DNA from: Gorsachius magnificus
Taxonomy: Eukaryota; Chordata; Aves; Pelecaniformes; Ardeidae
Assembly: GCA_034008185.1 (NCBI GenBank)
Contig: CM067084.1
Location: 42,669,099 to 42,733,098, forward strand
Length of the DNA: 64,000 nucleotides
Reading direction: 5' to 3'
The translations under genes were made by a program, and so were the position numbers. The notes beneath the pieces were generated by a model. It made no database searches and was not told where the DNA came from. It saw nothing but the letters and a program-made list of their open reading frames with translations. Every line of letters begins with the position of its first letter. Position 1 is the stretch's first letter. Positions 34,871 through 47,216 of this stretch are shown in pieces.

Positions 34871-36886
34871 ACAATACTCCAACATGGAAATTTTTTGCAG
34901 GGATAAAGAAAAAAATATCCCTCTCCACCAGTAATAGAAATAAAAGTAATGGGCTTAGTGTGGATTAAGGGAGATTTGCCAAAGAACCACTATGACAAGC
35001 TTTCTTTAGGTGTGGTCAAAACATGCTCGATATTTCTGTGGGATGGGGACATGGCCCCTTCCAGCATGCTTTTTGAAGAGAAGAGTTCTTTTTGTGGAAG
35101 AAAACCATCAGGGCAACTTCTATTAATTGACACATTTGGGTGTTATTTTCCAATATACAAGAATTAATACAGTAAGACAATAGCACTCCTACTTTGGCAT
35201 AATTAAATATGCCCTCTAGTAACACAGATGAATCCAGAAGAACTCCTCATTTCAAATTTAAATCAGCTATTATACTTAACATTGTAAGACATGTAATTTC
35301 CTAAGGAAAGGGCAGAGAAAGAAGCTCCTTACACCCAACTAGGCCAAGCTGTCACGAGTTTCTGGCTCCAGAGTGTACTGTGTAATCTTGGAGGAGAAGA
35401 GAAAGATGGCTGGAGAGAAAGATGCTCACCCACATTTCACTCATCTGCATATTACCCCCGACTCTTCTGGGGAAGGAACATCGGAAAGGGTTGCCCTGCT
35501 GTGGAAGACTCTCTTCTACCAGGAATCAGCTGAGTTGAGATGACGTAGAGATTTCTTAATGTGTTTAACCTAGACGTAAGTATGAGAAAAAGACATTTTC
35601 TGACCTTCCCACCCTGGATCACGTACAAAGCTGGTGACTTCAAAAGAGACCCAGCCCTGGTTTGGTTGACGAGCTTTAGAGTTGCAGAGACCTGATGGAT
35701 GGGGATGAGAGCCAGGGACCAGCTTTGAAGTCTACCTTGTCCAGTGCTTTGGGTGACTTTAGTCAAGACAGTTGTAAGGGGAAGAGTTTGGAAAGTCCCA
35801 TCCTGCTGCTAGAAGGTAATCGCAAAAAATAGCTTGAGACAGGCTGTGCCCCTTGTAAACATTTGTGGGTTGTGTTTGATGGGCCTGCCAAAAAACGTGC
35901 CTTTAAGGGTGTTTCAAGGACTTTTAAAATAAATGGAGTCTTTATATAGTGCCCATGTGGGTATATTTGGGGAAGGTCAAAGGTGCCATGCAGGCCTGCG
36001 AGGTGAGGCCTGAGGGCACTTCAGCAGGAGAGGCATGCGCTCAGGTGACCCTTAGCAGTGTACATGTGGCCTGAAGCTCAGCCTCTGCAGAGGGCAGGCT
36101 ATTGTATCACAGTTTTCATAGAATGAGCCCCAAATGGTAAGGAAACAATATTATAATGAGAATTATTCCCTTAAATTCACAAGTATCTTATCCATATCAT
36201 AATAACATTTGTGTGAAATGCCATGTGAAGTGCATGTACACTCCTTACAAACATAAAGGCCTAATTTACAGACTAATTTACATCAGAGGAATTTTGCATT
36301 TTTCAGGATAAATGGGGTTTTATTGCAAATGATATTTGGACTCTAAATTGTTGCACACGGGAGTTGCTACCACCAGATGGAAAATAAATTTGAGTGAAAA
36401 ATTACTTTATCTATGTTTATTCAAAATTACTTCATATATGTTTACCCATGTAGCAGCTCTATCTGATACTTATTGCATGTAAGTAATGCTGAAAATAAGG
36501 AAAGGACTGTCCAATGAAGGGCTGCAAAATATTCCATCTATCTGCTCTAAACAAAAAATTCCAGCTGCAGTATTTGCATACATAACTATGTACATTTTGA
36601 TGTTTTGAAAAACACCTTGACAGTGTTTATAAAATTTGTAATTTTGTCATCAGAAAGAAAGTAAAGGTGTAGCAGCTTCTGACGTGCTGAAGGGGGTATA
36701 CAAATTTAGCATTAGAAGTTACTTCTAATAAGTAGTTTGTTTAGTTTATTGAGGAACATTTAAGGATAGAGGAAATGAATAAGCATGAAGTACAGCTGGT
36801 ATATTAAAAGGGAACCTACATGACAACTGCCAAATACCCTGCAGCAAAGAGGTTTAATAAAACAAATAGAAAAAGCACCAGGATGC
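34871..36886. other. non-coding DNA, no gene recognised
   Basis: About 2 kb of AT-rich sequence. A GC-raised patch at 35960-36110 includes a CTGCAGAGGGCAG stretch reminiscent of a CTCF core, which is weak evidence. Reverse-strand frames at 35452-35766 (104 codons) are unrecognised. Confidence 0.5.
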
Positions 36887-36924
36887 TTTCTTTATTGCAG
36901 CATTACCAAAGTGCAATAAAGAAA
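36887..36924. repeat. perfect inverted repeat, 13-bp stem, 12-nt loop
   Basis: TTTCTTTATTGCA (36887-36899) is exactly complementary to TGCAATAAAGAAA (36912-36924) around a 12-nt loop. The right arm contains AATAAA. A perfect 13-bp arm is longer than typical chance hairpins, but there is no T-run terminator logic in a vertebrate and no flanking gene to assign it to. Confidence 0.95.
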
Positions 36925-39900
36925 CCAAACATACAACAAACAAAGTGAACTAGAATACTGATCCTACATTATTGGACTGTTAATAAATCATACTGATGGC
37001 CCACTGTTAAATGCAAATGGATTTGTGAGCAGTAAGTAAAAAATATGAAAACCCATCCAACATAGTTGGTGTAGATCCTACTGAGGATAATGCCTTCCAG
37101 GAAGTAATCACCATAAAATGATGGGGAAAAAATCAAACTAATTTGATGGCCTGTTTGATGCAGCTGGTGGGGAACGTAAACAGCAGACTAGACTTTGTGT
37201 TTACTACTCTGTGAGGGCTTCACCACCACCAATAAATCGGGTGTGAATTCTGGGTGATAGCTTCTAATCAGTCCAGTATTACTCCCTGCATCATTAAGGG
37301 CTTGACCCAGGTGAAAGTAGCCTCTATGGCTGCCAGCCCACACTAAATTAAAAAAGAAAATAAACTCCATGAGCCACTTGGGACCTGCAGCTACAGGAAC
37401 TTCTTGTGACTCCAAGAGCAATATTTCCCCTGGTGACCACAGAACACAGGACGGAGAATGAACAGTCACCAGCTTGGCTGCAGAGCCTGAATCTGCTCAC
37501 TTGATTGCTGGCCTGTACTCGGAGCGCAGGCTTTCCAGAGTGCTACTATGGGACTACACTGCACGTATTCAGAGAAAGCTGAGGCTTTCTAATGTGGTTG
37601 TGGCTTGTGCACTCACACAATAAACCGGCAGCAGAGCTGAGAATAGAATTCTCTAAGTCCTGCCTCCTAATCCCATTCTTCAATCAGTAAAAAGAAAGTA
37701 AAAAAAACCCCCTTTCTTTATAGGTACTGACCAAATCCATTTGTGTTATGCTAGTACTCCAAGGTCCCATGGTATCAGAAAATCCTATAATCCATGGACA
37801 CATGGGTAGTTTATAGATTTAAAAATTTGCTTGACATTCGGTCCTTTTCAGGATTTTAAATCAATTCAAATGCATTTACACAAATGTCTCTGCCTGAAAC
37901 TTTCACAGAATGCTCACAGCTACAGGTTTGGCTATTAAATATACATTTCTGTGTTAAACAAAGTTGTCTTCCCTATTAAAATTGACAGCCAGGTCCATAT
38001 GTTCCATAAAATAATGGAAAAGGTCACTGTGAACAGTGCTGCAATGGATCCCAAAGTTCTCATAACTGTTCAGAGTGTGCTCTTGTAGTAAATTCATGGG
38101 AACCTTTCAAAAAATATTGCTTTGCAGTTCAGTCTTACCTCTCACTTACAACAGAGAGGAAAAACCAGCCAAAACCAAATTCTGACCATATTTGCTTATA
38201 CAGGATTCCAAATATGCACGATAGATTGCTTGCCACTTCAAGAAGGAAGAAAACTTTTATGTCATGACAGTTTAGGAGCTCACATTCAGTCTGCTTCTGT
38301 ATTTCTTGGGTCTGGGGCATATTCACGATCCCTCGGTGCCCCACCGATGCCCACAGTGCCAGCACAAGCGCTGCTTTACCCTGCCAGCGCCAGATCTACC
38401 CTCTGCCACCCTGTCTGGCTGTCACCAGTCTCTGGGCAGCGAGTACAGCATGCCTTGAGTTGTGCCAGTCTGGCAAGGTGAAGAAGCAGCCAGAGATTTA
38501 AACCTCCTGAGGGGTTTGAGCGGATACCCTGGGACACATGCTAGCCACAAACTGACTGAACAGCTTCTCACAATAAATATTTGGAATTGCAGAGGAGTGA
38601 TAAAGTAGGTACCTACCCTGAATATGAAAGGTAGCTTGTCAGAATAAGGGAGACCCAAGTTTATGAGGCTGAGAAGATCCAAACAGGCTTTTTCCAACAT
38701 GCTGAGAGAGTTTTCTCACTGTAAGACTCAAGGTAAGGTGGGCAGGACCATTCTGCACTGTTGGAATTGATGTTGTGTTATATGATTGTAGAGAAAGTAA
38801 TGTAAGATGAACAGGTCTTGAGACGAATGAATAGTGCAGGTATGAGGAAGTGCCCACTGGATCTGTTACCTGCAATGGAGAATATCACTTCCTTCCTTCC
38901 TTTTCTCTCAGTTCACATTAACTGGGGATTGGATAAAACATGTTAGAGTTTTAAAAGAAAAGACCAGGACCTGCTCTATTTGTCTAAGTCTCTTTCATTG
39001 CAAGAGAGTTTTCTGTACAGTGAAAGTCCCACATAGATGTAACCACTTATATACAGCTATATGAGGGGTAGGAGTAATTCCTGCCCTTAGAAGAGGTTTC
39101 TTCTTCCTACATATTGTGGCTCTCTCTGGGTTCAGAATTCCACTTTAGAGGTCAGGGAGCCCAGGGTTTTTCTTGGTGTGGTCTCAAATATATTTAGAAA
39201 AATTATTTCATATATTGTGCACTTCTGTGGTACTCCATTTAGTCTCCTCAGCGTTCTACCTTACTATTTCTTCTTTTCTCAGAAGCTATGCTCAAATTCT
39301 CCCACCTCCTCACCTAATGTGGAAGGTCATCTAGTGCTATTAGTAGAGGTTTTGGGGAAAGGTTGCAGCATTTTTTATTTGTAAGGGAAAATAACCACTG
39401 TCAAACCTACTTATCAGTCTGTGATTCCTGCCATTTGTTTTTTCTGGACATTATGCAAACACGGTAAATTGGTTAGTCTCAGTGTTGTTCAACTGGCTTT
39501 TCATACACTTAATTAACAGTGGAACATACCTAAGATTTCACTCATGGATACGCTTTGTGTATTAGCTTGGAAGTTATATTATTCCTTTTCATTTGAAGAT
39601 CTAGGATTCATCAAGTGGGCATAGTTGTCAGAAGTTATGACCAAAAAAAAAAGATGTTACAAGAAAATACTTGAGTAATCAGTGATAGTCTCCTGCATTT
39701 TTCCAAATATGAGCAATCAATCCTGTAGCCAGTCTAAAGCTGACAGCCCAATAGTTCATCTGAACACACACATCTAATGTAATTAAAATATTTAGAACTT
39801 AAACATTTTGGATTACAATATTTTTACTATCTGCACCCACAACTTCATATGCTGTGCTTGTATCAGCTCTTGCAGACAAGGTGAAAGCAGGTTCCAGCTG

Positions 39901-42900
39901 CTGCAGAAAGTTTTGCTGCTCCTCCTGCGTCACTTCTAAAGCACGAGCTCCAGGACACTATTAAAAGCAGCATATTCCAATAGAGGTCCCATACTTTATG
40001 TAAAAGGACAAACATGTTTTGTCTGAAATGCAAATGGAATTATTTCCATGTTGTCACCCATATTTGGATTTTTCCCTGAGAGTTCATGGAGCTCTTTCCT
40101 ATGATTAATGGTATTGTTTTGCTTAGAGTTTCTCACTAGACTACCACTCTTTTAAGTCAACTTACTCTTATACAACTTTTCCCCAGGCTTCGCTACCCAG
40201 AGAGCTGCTGCTTTGCTGGAGAATATCCTTTGTGGTTATTGCTATTCTAAGCAAAGGCAGTCAGGTGCAGAATATGGCACCGCCAGCTACTGCTTCCATC
40301 ATGCCACTAGCTCTCTCCTCTATGCCACCTTGATTATACTTGAAAGAGCCCTATTGGCTCCTTCTGCTTCTCAGTATGGATGATCCTTTTTCTCCCCAAT
40401 ATGGGAAGAATTCAGCCTATGTTTGTCCTCATCTTCTGCAATCAAACACTAACCAGCCCAGAAATCCCTGCAGATTGTCTATCCCAGATCCACTTCTAAG
40501 CTGCTGAATTAACTGCTGCCCAAAATAAAAGGAAACACAGTTACCTTTCCCATTTGCTTATTATTGCTATATATGACCTATTGTACATCTTAATCCAGTC
40601 TTCTTCCTTTTTGTTAGTAGAGTTTTTCTTTGCTGCTGATACTGAGACATTGAGACATTTGGGATAATTCTGTTTCCTCCACTGCCAGCGACTAGTTTTC
40701 TTCTCTATAACCTCTCAGCTGAGCTTTCCAACATATTTACTTCCCCACAAAAATAGCTGCTAAATTCCCTACTCTCTTCTTTCAGCGGGAAATTATCCTC
40801 CACCATCTTAGATAATCACAAGCCTGTTGCAGTCCAGACATATTAAAACTTAGCAATTTATTGTAGCCAATGCTATGTGATTATAATATTTTAGCAGCTA
40901 GTGCATTTCTTTCGTGCGTAAGCTGTTAAATATAACAAAGGCCTATTGTGTTCAATGTGGGAAAGCAAATAATTTTTAAAATGTGATTAATTGTGTAAGT
41001 ATGGACCTTTTAAGTACATGTGGTAAGCCCTATGCTATGGGAATGGCACTTACTGCTCTCTCAGCATGAGTCTGACGAAGTAAACAAAAAGTTAAAATAC
41101 AGCCGATAGTCTCCCTGGCATTCATTAACATAGCACAGAAAGCAGAAACTAGCCACATTTTATTTAAAAAGACTCTAGAAATCTGTGTCTACTTACATTA
41201 ACATTAGTCAATTGGTGGGTGCCAACTATGCACATAGCATGTTTTATTTATAGGTCTATATAGTAGTCAAAAACATTCTATCACGGAAATGTGTTATTCA
41301 TTAATTCATATTTTGCTCAGCCTTACTTTACTTCTTGAACCCATCCAGGTGTTTTTTAAACGATGAGGGTAATTTAATACCAAAAAGCGTTCACATTCAC
41401 CCTATTTTTCAATTCCATGTAACTAAATATTCCTCCTGATTTTGTCTATTATTTACCTTTAATTAGCTCACATATATTACAAACTAGAGTTTGTCTGTGT
41501 TTTTATGACAAAATTCCACACAATGGTAAAAAATAAAGGTGGAATAAATGGCCAACTTACTGAATAGACTATTTAACATTAACATTTTCTTAAACATCCA
41601 TTCTTTATATCAACTGGAATGGTAAATAGTGCTACAGATATATGCTTCTGGTGCCTAATTTGTTTTTAAAGTGTTCATTTAAAATGTTTAAAATGGTCAT
41701 TTTAGCCTACTGTTTCAAAGCTCCGTATGAGATCTAGTCACACATTACAGAACATAGATCATATCAAATGACCTCAACAAATCCAGCAACATGCAATGTA
41801 TATGTGTTTTCACTAAAGGAGCTTTATAGGTTTCCATGACTTAACCTATGAGGTTTAAGGGGGTTTAAGGAGGAAAAACAAACCCCTTTTCTTGTTGGTT
41901 CTTTTTATCTTATATGTGAATGTGAACTGAACATAATCTAATTTTAATCATGAGGAAAAATTAAAACAAAGTTAAACCAGGAACAATATATCAACAATAA
42001 AATGCTGTCAATTATTGCTTATTACCATATTTGACATGTGAATCAGTCATATAGATCATTTATGAATAGCCATAAAGCAACTTCTTGCATTTGCAAGGCA
42101 CACAACCTTTGCGATTCAACGATGTATGTAAATACTGGTGTCAAAGCTGCTTCTAAAACACCACCACTGGGGAGAGAGAGAGAAATCTTACTGCCATTAA
42201 GACATACAAACCTTCAACCTCTGAAGAAAAATAATGGTTAAGCCAGCAGCAACTTTTTATAATTAGAGTTAATAAAAGAGAAAATGTCAACGTTGTAAAT
42301 GCTTTCTGCTGGGGTGCAGTATTAAAATGGGGTAGAAGGCTTTTGATGAAAATTTGCAAATTTTTGCTGACATCCATAAAATACAAAAATATTTTTAAGC
42401 CTTACTTGCAAGGCGAGACAATTATTTCCTGTTAGATGTTTTTGTTTTCTTTCATTTATTTTTAAATGTAATTTAATTTAGTTTAATTTAATTTATTTCT
42501 TTTATTTTTTTAAAACAAATGACCATGCTGTCACATGTCTTCTGCATGTTTCACTTCTCAGATAGACTGAAGAATTATGGTTTTCCTCTTCTGTGGAAAC
42601 TATAAATTCTCAACCACTTACAATATCCTTCTTGAAGTACACATCCCCACATAAACATGCCCTGTTTTGTGGAATAGTACAACATTTTAGGAGGGTTTCA
42701 GGTATAACCAACATTTCTTGATCTTCTCTGCATTCTTTCCAGAAGGATTTCAGAGGATGCAATGAAGCATTTGAAAGGGTAACCAGAACAAGTTCATTTC
42801 CACAAATTCCTGTTTAAAAACTTGAATGTTGTGTTTCACAGTTTGACTTTTAGAAGTCTCCAACACATGTATCACCTATCTGACCCATTTCTTGTATAAT

Positions 42901-43684
42901 TCTTAAGGCAAAAATCAGGCTGAGTTTAACACTCTATTTCATTGGGCTGTATGAGATTTAAGGGCTCATCTCTTCAGACTTACCCAGCTATAGCAACATT
43001 CATGTTATAGTGATTCTGTTCCTTAGCCCAGAGTTTTTAGATATGAAGATTGAGGCTTCTCATGTATTTGGAAGAGTAAAGACAACATCAGGGTCACATT
43101 TTACAAAATGAGGCTAGGTTAAGTCTGAAGGACCTATCGATCAGACTGAGGGACAGCTGAAGAAAGCCAGAGAGTTTAGATGGAAACATTGCCTTGGGTG
43201 AAATGTTCTTATTAGAAACTTTACCCCTGATTTTATCAGCTGCATGAAGTCCAGAATGAAGGACCCTCTGCTACTCCAGTGAAAAACAGCCTTTTTTTAA
43301 CAGTGTTTCCCTATAAATAATAGTGGTCAGAGTAATTTGCCAAACACTGACTTTATGAGTCATGAAAAGCATTTGGGTCTAGCACGCAATTTAGGCAGAG
43401 ATTACATTTCCATGTCCAAAACAAACAACCTTAATCATTACACATCCTATGTTTTGTTATTTTTCATGTCTATAAGTATCATAACCTTAGGCAAATTGAA
43501 CCTATCTCTAAAACAGTTTAGGACATCTGGAAATCCCTTGAGGGGCCTGGTGTCTTACACATTGGCAGAGGAATCCCAAAACACTTTGTCAGAAGCAAGG
43601 AGTTTAGCACAAAGTAGAGCGCCAGAGCCACTTCCACTAAATAAAATAATTTTAAGAAAGAGTAACCCTTCACTGTTTGTATGA
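36925..43684. other. non-coding DNA, no gene recognised
   Basis: About 6.8 kb of AT-rich sequence. A GC-raised, CpG-containing patch at about 38285-38485 carries a 119-codon + strand frame from 38122, rich in Ser, Pro and Ala and unlike any known protein. The stretch 39990-42100 is largely AT-rich and featureless. Confidence 0.5.
42455..42510 (+). repeat. degenerate TTTAA/ATTTA simple repeat
   Basis: Several near-tandem ATTTA/TTTAA units with T-rich spacers, giving an A/T-only tract of about 50 bp. Ordinary low-complexity sequence. Confidence 0.75.
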
Positions 43685-43765
43685 TTAGTGGCTGCTAGTT
43701 AGTGATTAAAGCACTTTCCCAGGAAGTCAGAGGCTTGATTTCATCTCCCAGACCCAGCCCAAGAC
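43685..43765 (+). repeat. MIR/CORE-SINE 5' (tRNA-derived) relic
   Basis: The stretch AGTTAGTGATTAAAGCACTT, then CCCAGGAAGTCAGAGGCTTG and a TTTCATCTCCCAGAC end, follows the tRNA-like head of MIR-type SINEs: an A-box-like TTAGTGATTAAAGCAC, then a GGAAGTCAG block and a weakened B box. The 3' CORE part is not visible. It is short and diverged, so another tRNA-derived SINE of amniotes is possible. Confidence 0.45.
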
Positions 43766-46275
43766 ATCCAGACTTCCTTCTCTCAGGAGAAAGGGAAAGC
43801 CATGCTTGCGGTGGCAAAAAATTTCATAGCCCTGGTGCAGAAGTTACGCCAAAGAGCCACTGAGGGAGAAAGAAAACCAAGAACAAATATCTCCCTCTCA
43901 GGGCATACTACTGAAATGGGATCTGCCTGTTGACAGGGGTTCTTGTCTTTAGACAGTGTTGTTTCTTCAGACAATTTTTGAAGGGGAAAATATCTCTGCT
44001 TGCTGCCGAGGTTACTGCTGTTCAAAGACCACTGGGTTTAGTCTAGTCAGTGCCTAAGACTGAGGACATATCCATAATTTACACAATTGATTCCTCTTCC
44101 AGTAGGAACATGGTCCTAGAAATATGCAAAAGGACAAAAAAGTATTTTTGCACAGAAAGGGCTGAGAAAAATATGGTATCTTTCCTATCTCTGGTTATAT
44201 GTTGTGTATAATTCTGAACCTGATGGACCAAGGCAAACGAGCCTTATAGATCTCTCCATTTTTTTTCTAACAGGTGTTTAATACAGAATTACCAAGTGGA
44301 AGTCCTTCAAGACACATATGTAATCACTCAATTTTAGATCAAAGCAGAGTTTGTTTTCCCATATTGCCTTGAGATATCCTTTTGTGAAGTCAGCTGTATA
44401 AAATAAAGATGATGATAAAGAAGTGGATGAATCTTCCAGAAGCCAGTCAAACCTTGTCTTCAACAACACAGCAGTGATTCATGTACGCAGAGAGCATCCA
44501 CATAGGCTGTTTACACCGCTCTGTGTTTTGCCTGATGTTCCTTAATAGTATTTACCAGCAATGCTGAATCATCCGTAACGTACATGTAAACAGTTAAGCT
44601 GCAGGTGTTTTTCAGGTTCTACCATACTGAGATGCTGAGGACTCCCCCAATTCAGTTTCTGATTGTTTACAATCTCCTGCTGTGCCTGCAATATGCTTGA
44701 ATTGTACTTAAAACACATAAATCTGCCTTCAAAGGCAGCTTGGGAGGCAGAAGTGTGGCTAGGGAATTTTAAATGGAAGGGACAAGCAATGGCTACAAAG
44801 AGCTCAGTTTTTAGTAGTAGGTGTTGCAGTTTGTTCCAATTACAGCACACGCTAGAGTGTGAAACGTTCATGCCAATCTAGTAAAAAGAAAAAGTACACG
44901 CAATGCTGAAATTAACACCTTTGTAATTACAGACAAGCTCCTTTACTACTACCCAGCAAGTGCAGCCGAGGCAGGTTTGGAGAAATGCAAGCATAACAGG
45001 TTGTGCAATAGCAAATGTGACTTTTTTTTTTTCAGTCTGACTTGATAATTGGAACCTTCTTTGGCAGCCAGATAAAAATCATTTGCGTTTCTGAGCTGAA
45101 GAATTTAAGAGTGTACTACACCTATATTTGCCTAACTGAAAACCAGACAAAAAGGGTTTTTTTTTTGCAAATAAAAGACTTGCATTCCTCTTCTTTCCCT
45201 CATGTACTGTTAACATCATGAAACTATACATTTGGCATTCTTCAACATAATTTATAGCTCTTTTTGCAAATCAAGTCAGTAACAGGCCATCACAGAGGCA
45301 AACATGCCTTTCATTTGCATTGAGTGAGCCGTCTCAGATTCATGGCAAAATGAATAGCTGGATATCCCCCAGTAATCCCAGTCTCTTACTGTTCACACAC
45401 ATTCTCAGTGACTCATCCAGGAAAATATCACTGAGTGTGTCTTTTAATTTTATTCATGTTTCCACTATAACCCTGCAGAGGCTTCTTAGTGCTTGTAAGA
45501 TTATTTTAGTTAGCTTCACTTGCCAAACAGATCCTTCCCCACTTTATTATATCGTCATTATTATTTCTACTACATAGGAAGTATATTGCCACATATCATA
45601 TATCAAAACATTACTAATGCCATTAAGACAATGCCAAGACTAGTCACATGGTACGCATGAAAAGGCAGCTCAGTTCTTCAGAGAGCCTTGAACATTAGCT
45701 GACCAGTTTCTGTGCAACCAGTGTCATATGTGGATGCCAAAGCCAGAAACAGACATCTTGTCCGGGACAGAAGAAGGAACTTCTCTCTCTCTTTTCTGAA
45801 ATAAAGGCTGAAAAGCAGAGACACCACCTTGTAGCTGAGGACCTTTTGAAAAAACAATAGCAAGCTCTCATCCAAATGCTTTTTAGATTTTGTTCATGTC
45901 AGAATAGATGCTTCTGTGGAGGATATAATTTGACAAGATTTAAAAAAACTTGCTGCAGACACCTTGTGACACAACTGTAACTTTTTGTTTGCATAGATGA
46001 TTTTGCTTAAAGGGGAGAAAAACTGTTCATTCAATTATATTGCAAAGGACAGAAATAAGGCCACAGGCTACCTTAATGCTGGCATTTCCTAACCTCTTAA
46101 ACCTTGCCTCTGCATCCTCATCATTCATTTGGCAGTGTATCTTCCCATTATATAATGAGAAATCTCTTCATAATACATCCCCTCTCCCTCTAGGTCTCCA
46201 AGTCCAGCTATTCCCATGTGCTTGAGCAGGTGACCCAATGCACTACAGTCCTGATCTTTACTATTGATTTTTTTT
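43766..46275. other. non-coding DNA, no gene recognised
   Basis: About 2.5 kb of AT-rich sequence. Frames of 80-100 codons occur on both strands at 43783-44025 and 44569-44881 with no recognisable product. Confidence 0.5.
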
Positions 46276-46303
46276 GGGGGGGTGGGGGAGGGGTGGGGAG
46301 GGG
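46276..46303 (+). other. strong G-quadruplex motif
   Basis: Five consecutive G runs of 7, 5, 4, 4 and 4 bases are separated by single nucleotides (T, A, T, A). Single-base loops and runs of four or more G are the most stable class of intramolecular quadruplex and favour a parallel fold. It lies directly after a T run in otherwise AT-rich DNA. No promoter or gene start is evident nearby. Confidence 0.93.
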
Positions 46304-47184
46304 AAGGAGCTGAAAGTAAAACACTAAAACAATTAAATGTTTTACTTTTTATCTTTTCTTTTACCTAGTTTAAAGTTTCTGGTAATCATAATACACTGCA
46401 TATTAAACAAGCAATGGGGGTGTGGGTTTTAGTACTGGCTATCATTATTAGCCGTGGCCTGACTATAAGTAACCTAGGAAGAGTTAGGGTTTGGTCTTCC
46501 ATTACTGCAGTCCGTGTTGCTTTTCATTTGTATATCTTAGCAGAAAATATACGGTATCTAGTCACCATAGGAACACATTCCCCATCTGCTGTATTATCAC
46601 ATTTTTTCCCCTTGACTTCTGTAGATTGCAGTCCTCTCTACTATGTTGTCAAGATATGTAGAGGCCAATTTCCTCCCCATCTAAAAGGAGTTATGACAGA
46701 CATGAAAGTGGTCCTGTTTCTTAACTCTTGGAATTCCATGACTTTCCACATACACAAAATTTTCAGCAGAATACCTGCAAACCAATTCCTCCCTTTCCAG
46801 CAATACTGCTTTTGAAGAAAGTGGGCTGGGAATCGAGTCAAACACTTTTAAAGGAAAAAAATGCAGTTTCTCTTTGCAAAAGTTTATATCCCATTATGCA
46901 TCATGAGCTCCCCTCTGACCAAGCCATATGGCTCATCATTAGAGTCACATGCTGCGGTGCAATGAGAAAAAGTTTCCCAAGAAGCCTAGCCCATGTGAAA
47001 GCATGGGAACCAGGGGGCACTACTGAAATTCCCATGAGGCACAATAGGCCAAAGCAGATTAATACTGAACTGACTTGAAACACAGTGTTTGGGTTAAGTT
47101 CAAGAAAATAAAACACTTTGATTTAGTAAGTCAGGACTAAACATAGACGTTTCCAAATTGAATTATTTTGGAACATTTCATTCC
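46304..47184. other. non-coding DNA with an unrecognised open frame
   Basis: A 133-codon + strand frame (46414-46815) and an overlapping 116-codon frame (46728-47078) occur here in different phases. The first is hydrophobic (AIIISRGLTISNLGRV, then HLYILAENIRYLV) but has no recognised domain, and its start context is unremarkable. I leave both as probably non-coding. Confidence 0.35.
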
Positions 47185-47216
47185 AACAAAAAATTGTGAT
47201 ATTTCAACTTTTTGTT
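47185..47216. repeat. inverted repeat, 12-bp stem with one mismatch
   Basis: AACAAAAAATTG (47185-47196) pairs with CAACTTTTTGTT (47205-47216) around an 8-nt loop, with one mismatch that would be a G-U wobble in RNA. The surroundings (about 47150-47320) repeat TTTC/GAAA-rich phrases reminiscent of degenerate palindromic repeats seen in sauropsid genomes. The family is not identified. Confidence 0.8.

Noticed and set aside
46414..46815. 133-codon + strand frame with hydrophobic stretches
   Set aside because: No recognisable domain, overlapping frames in other phases, and hydrophobicity expected from T-rich DNA. Lengths near this occur by chance in 64 kb.
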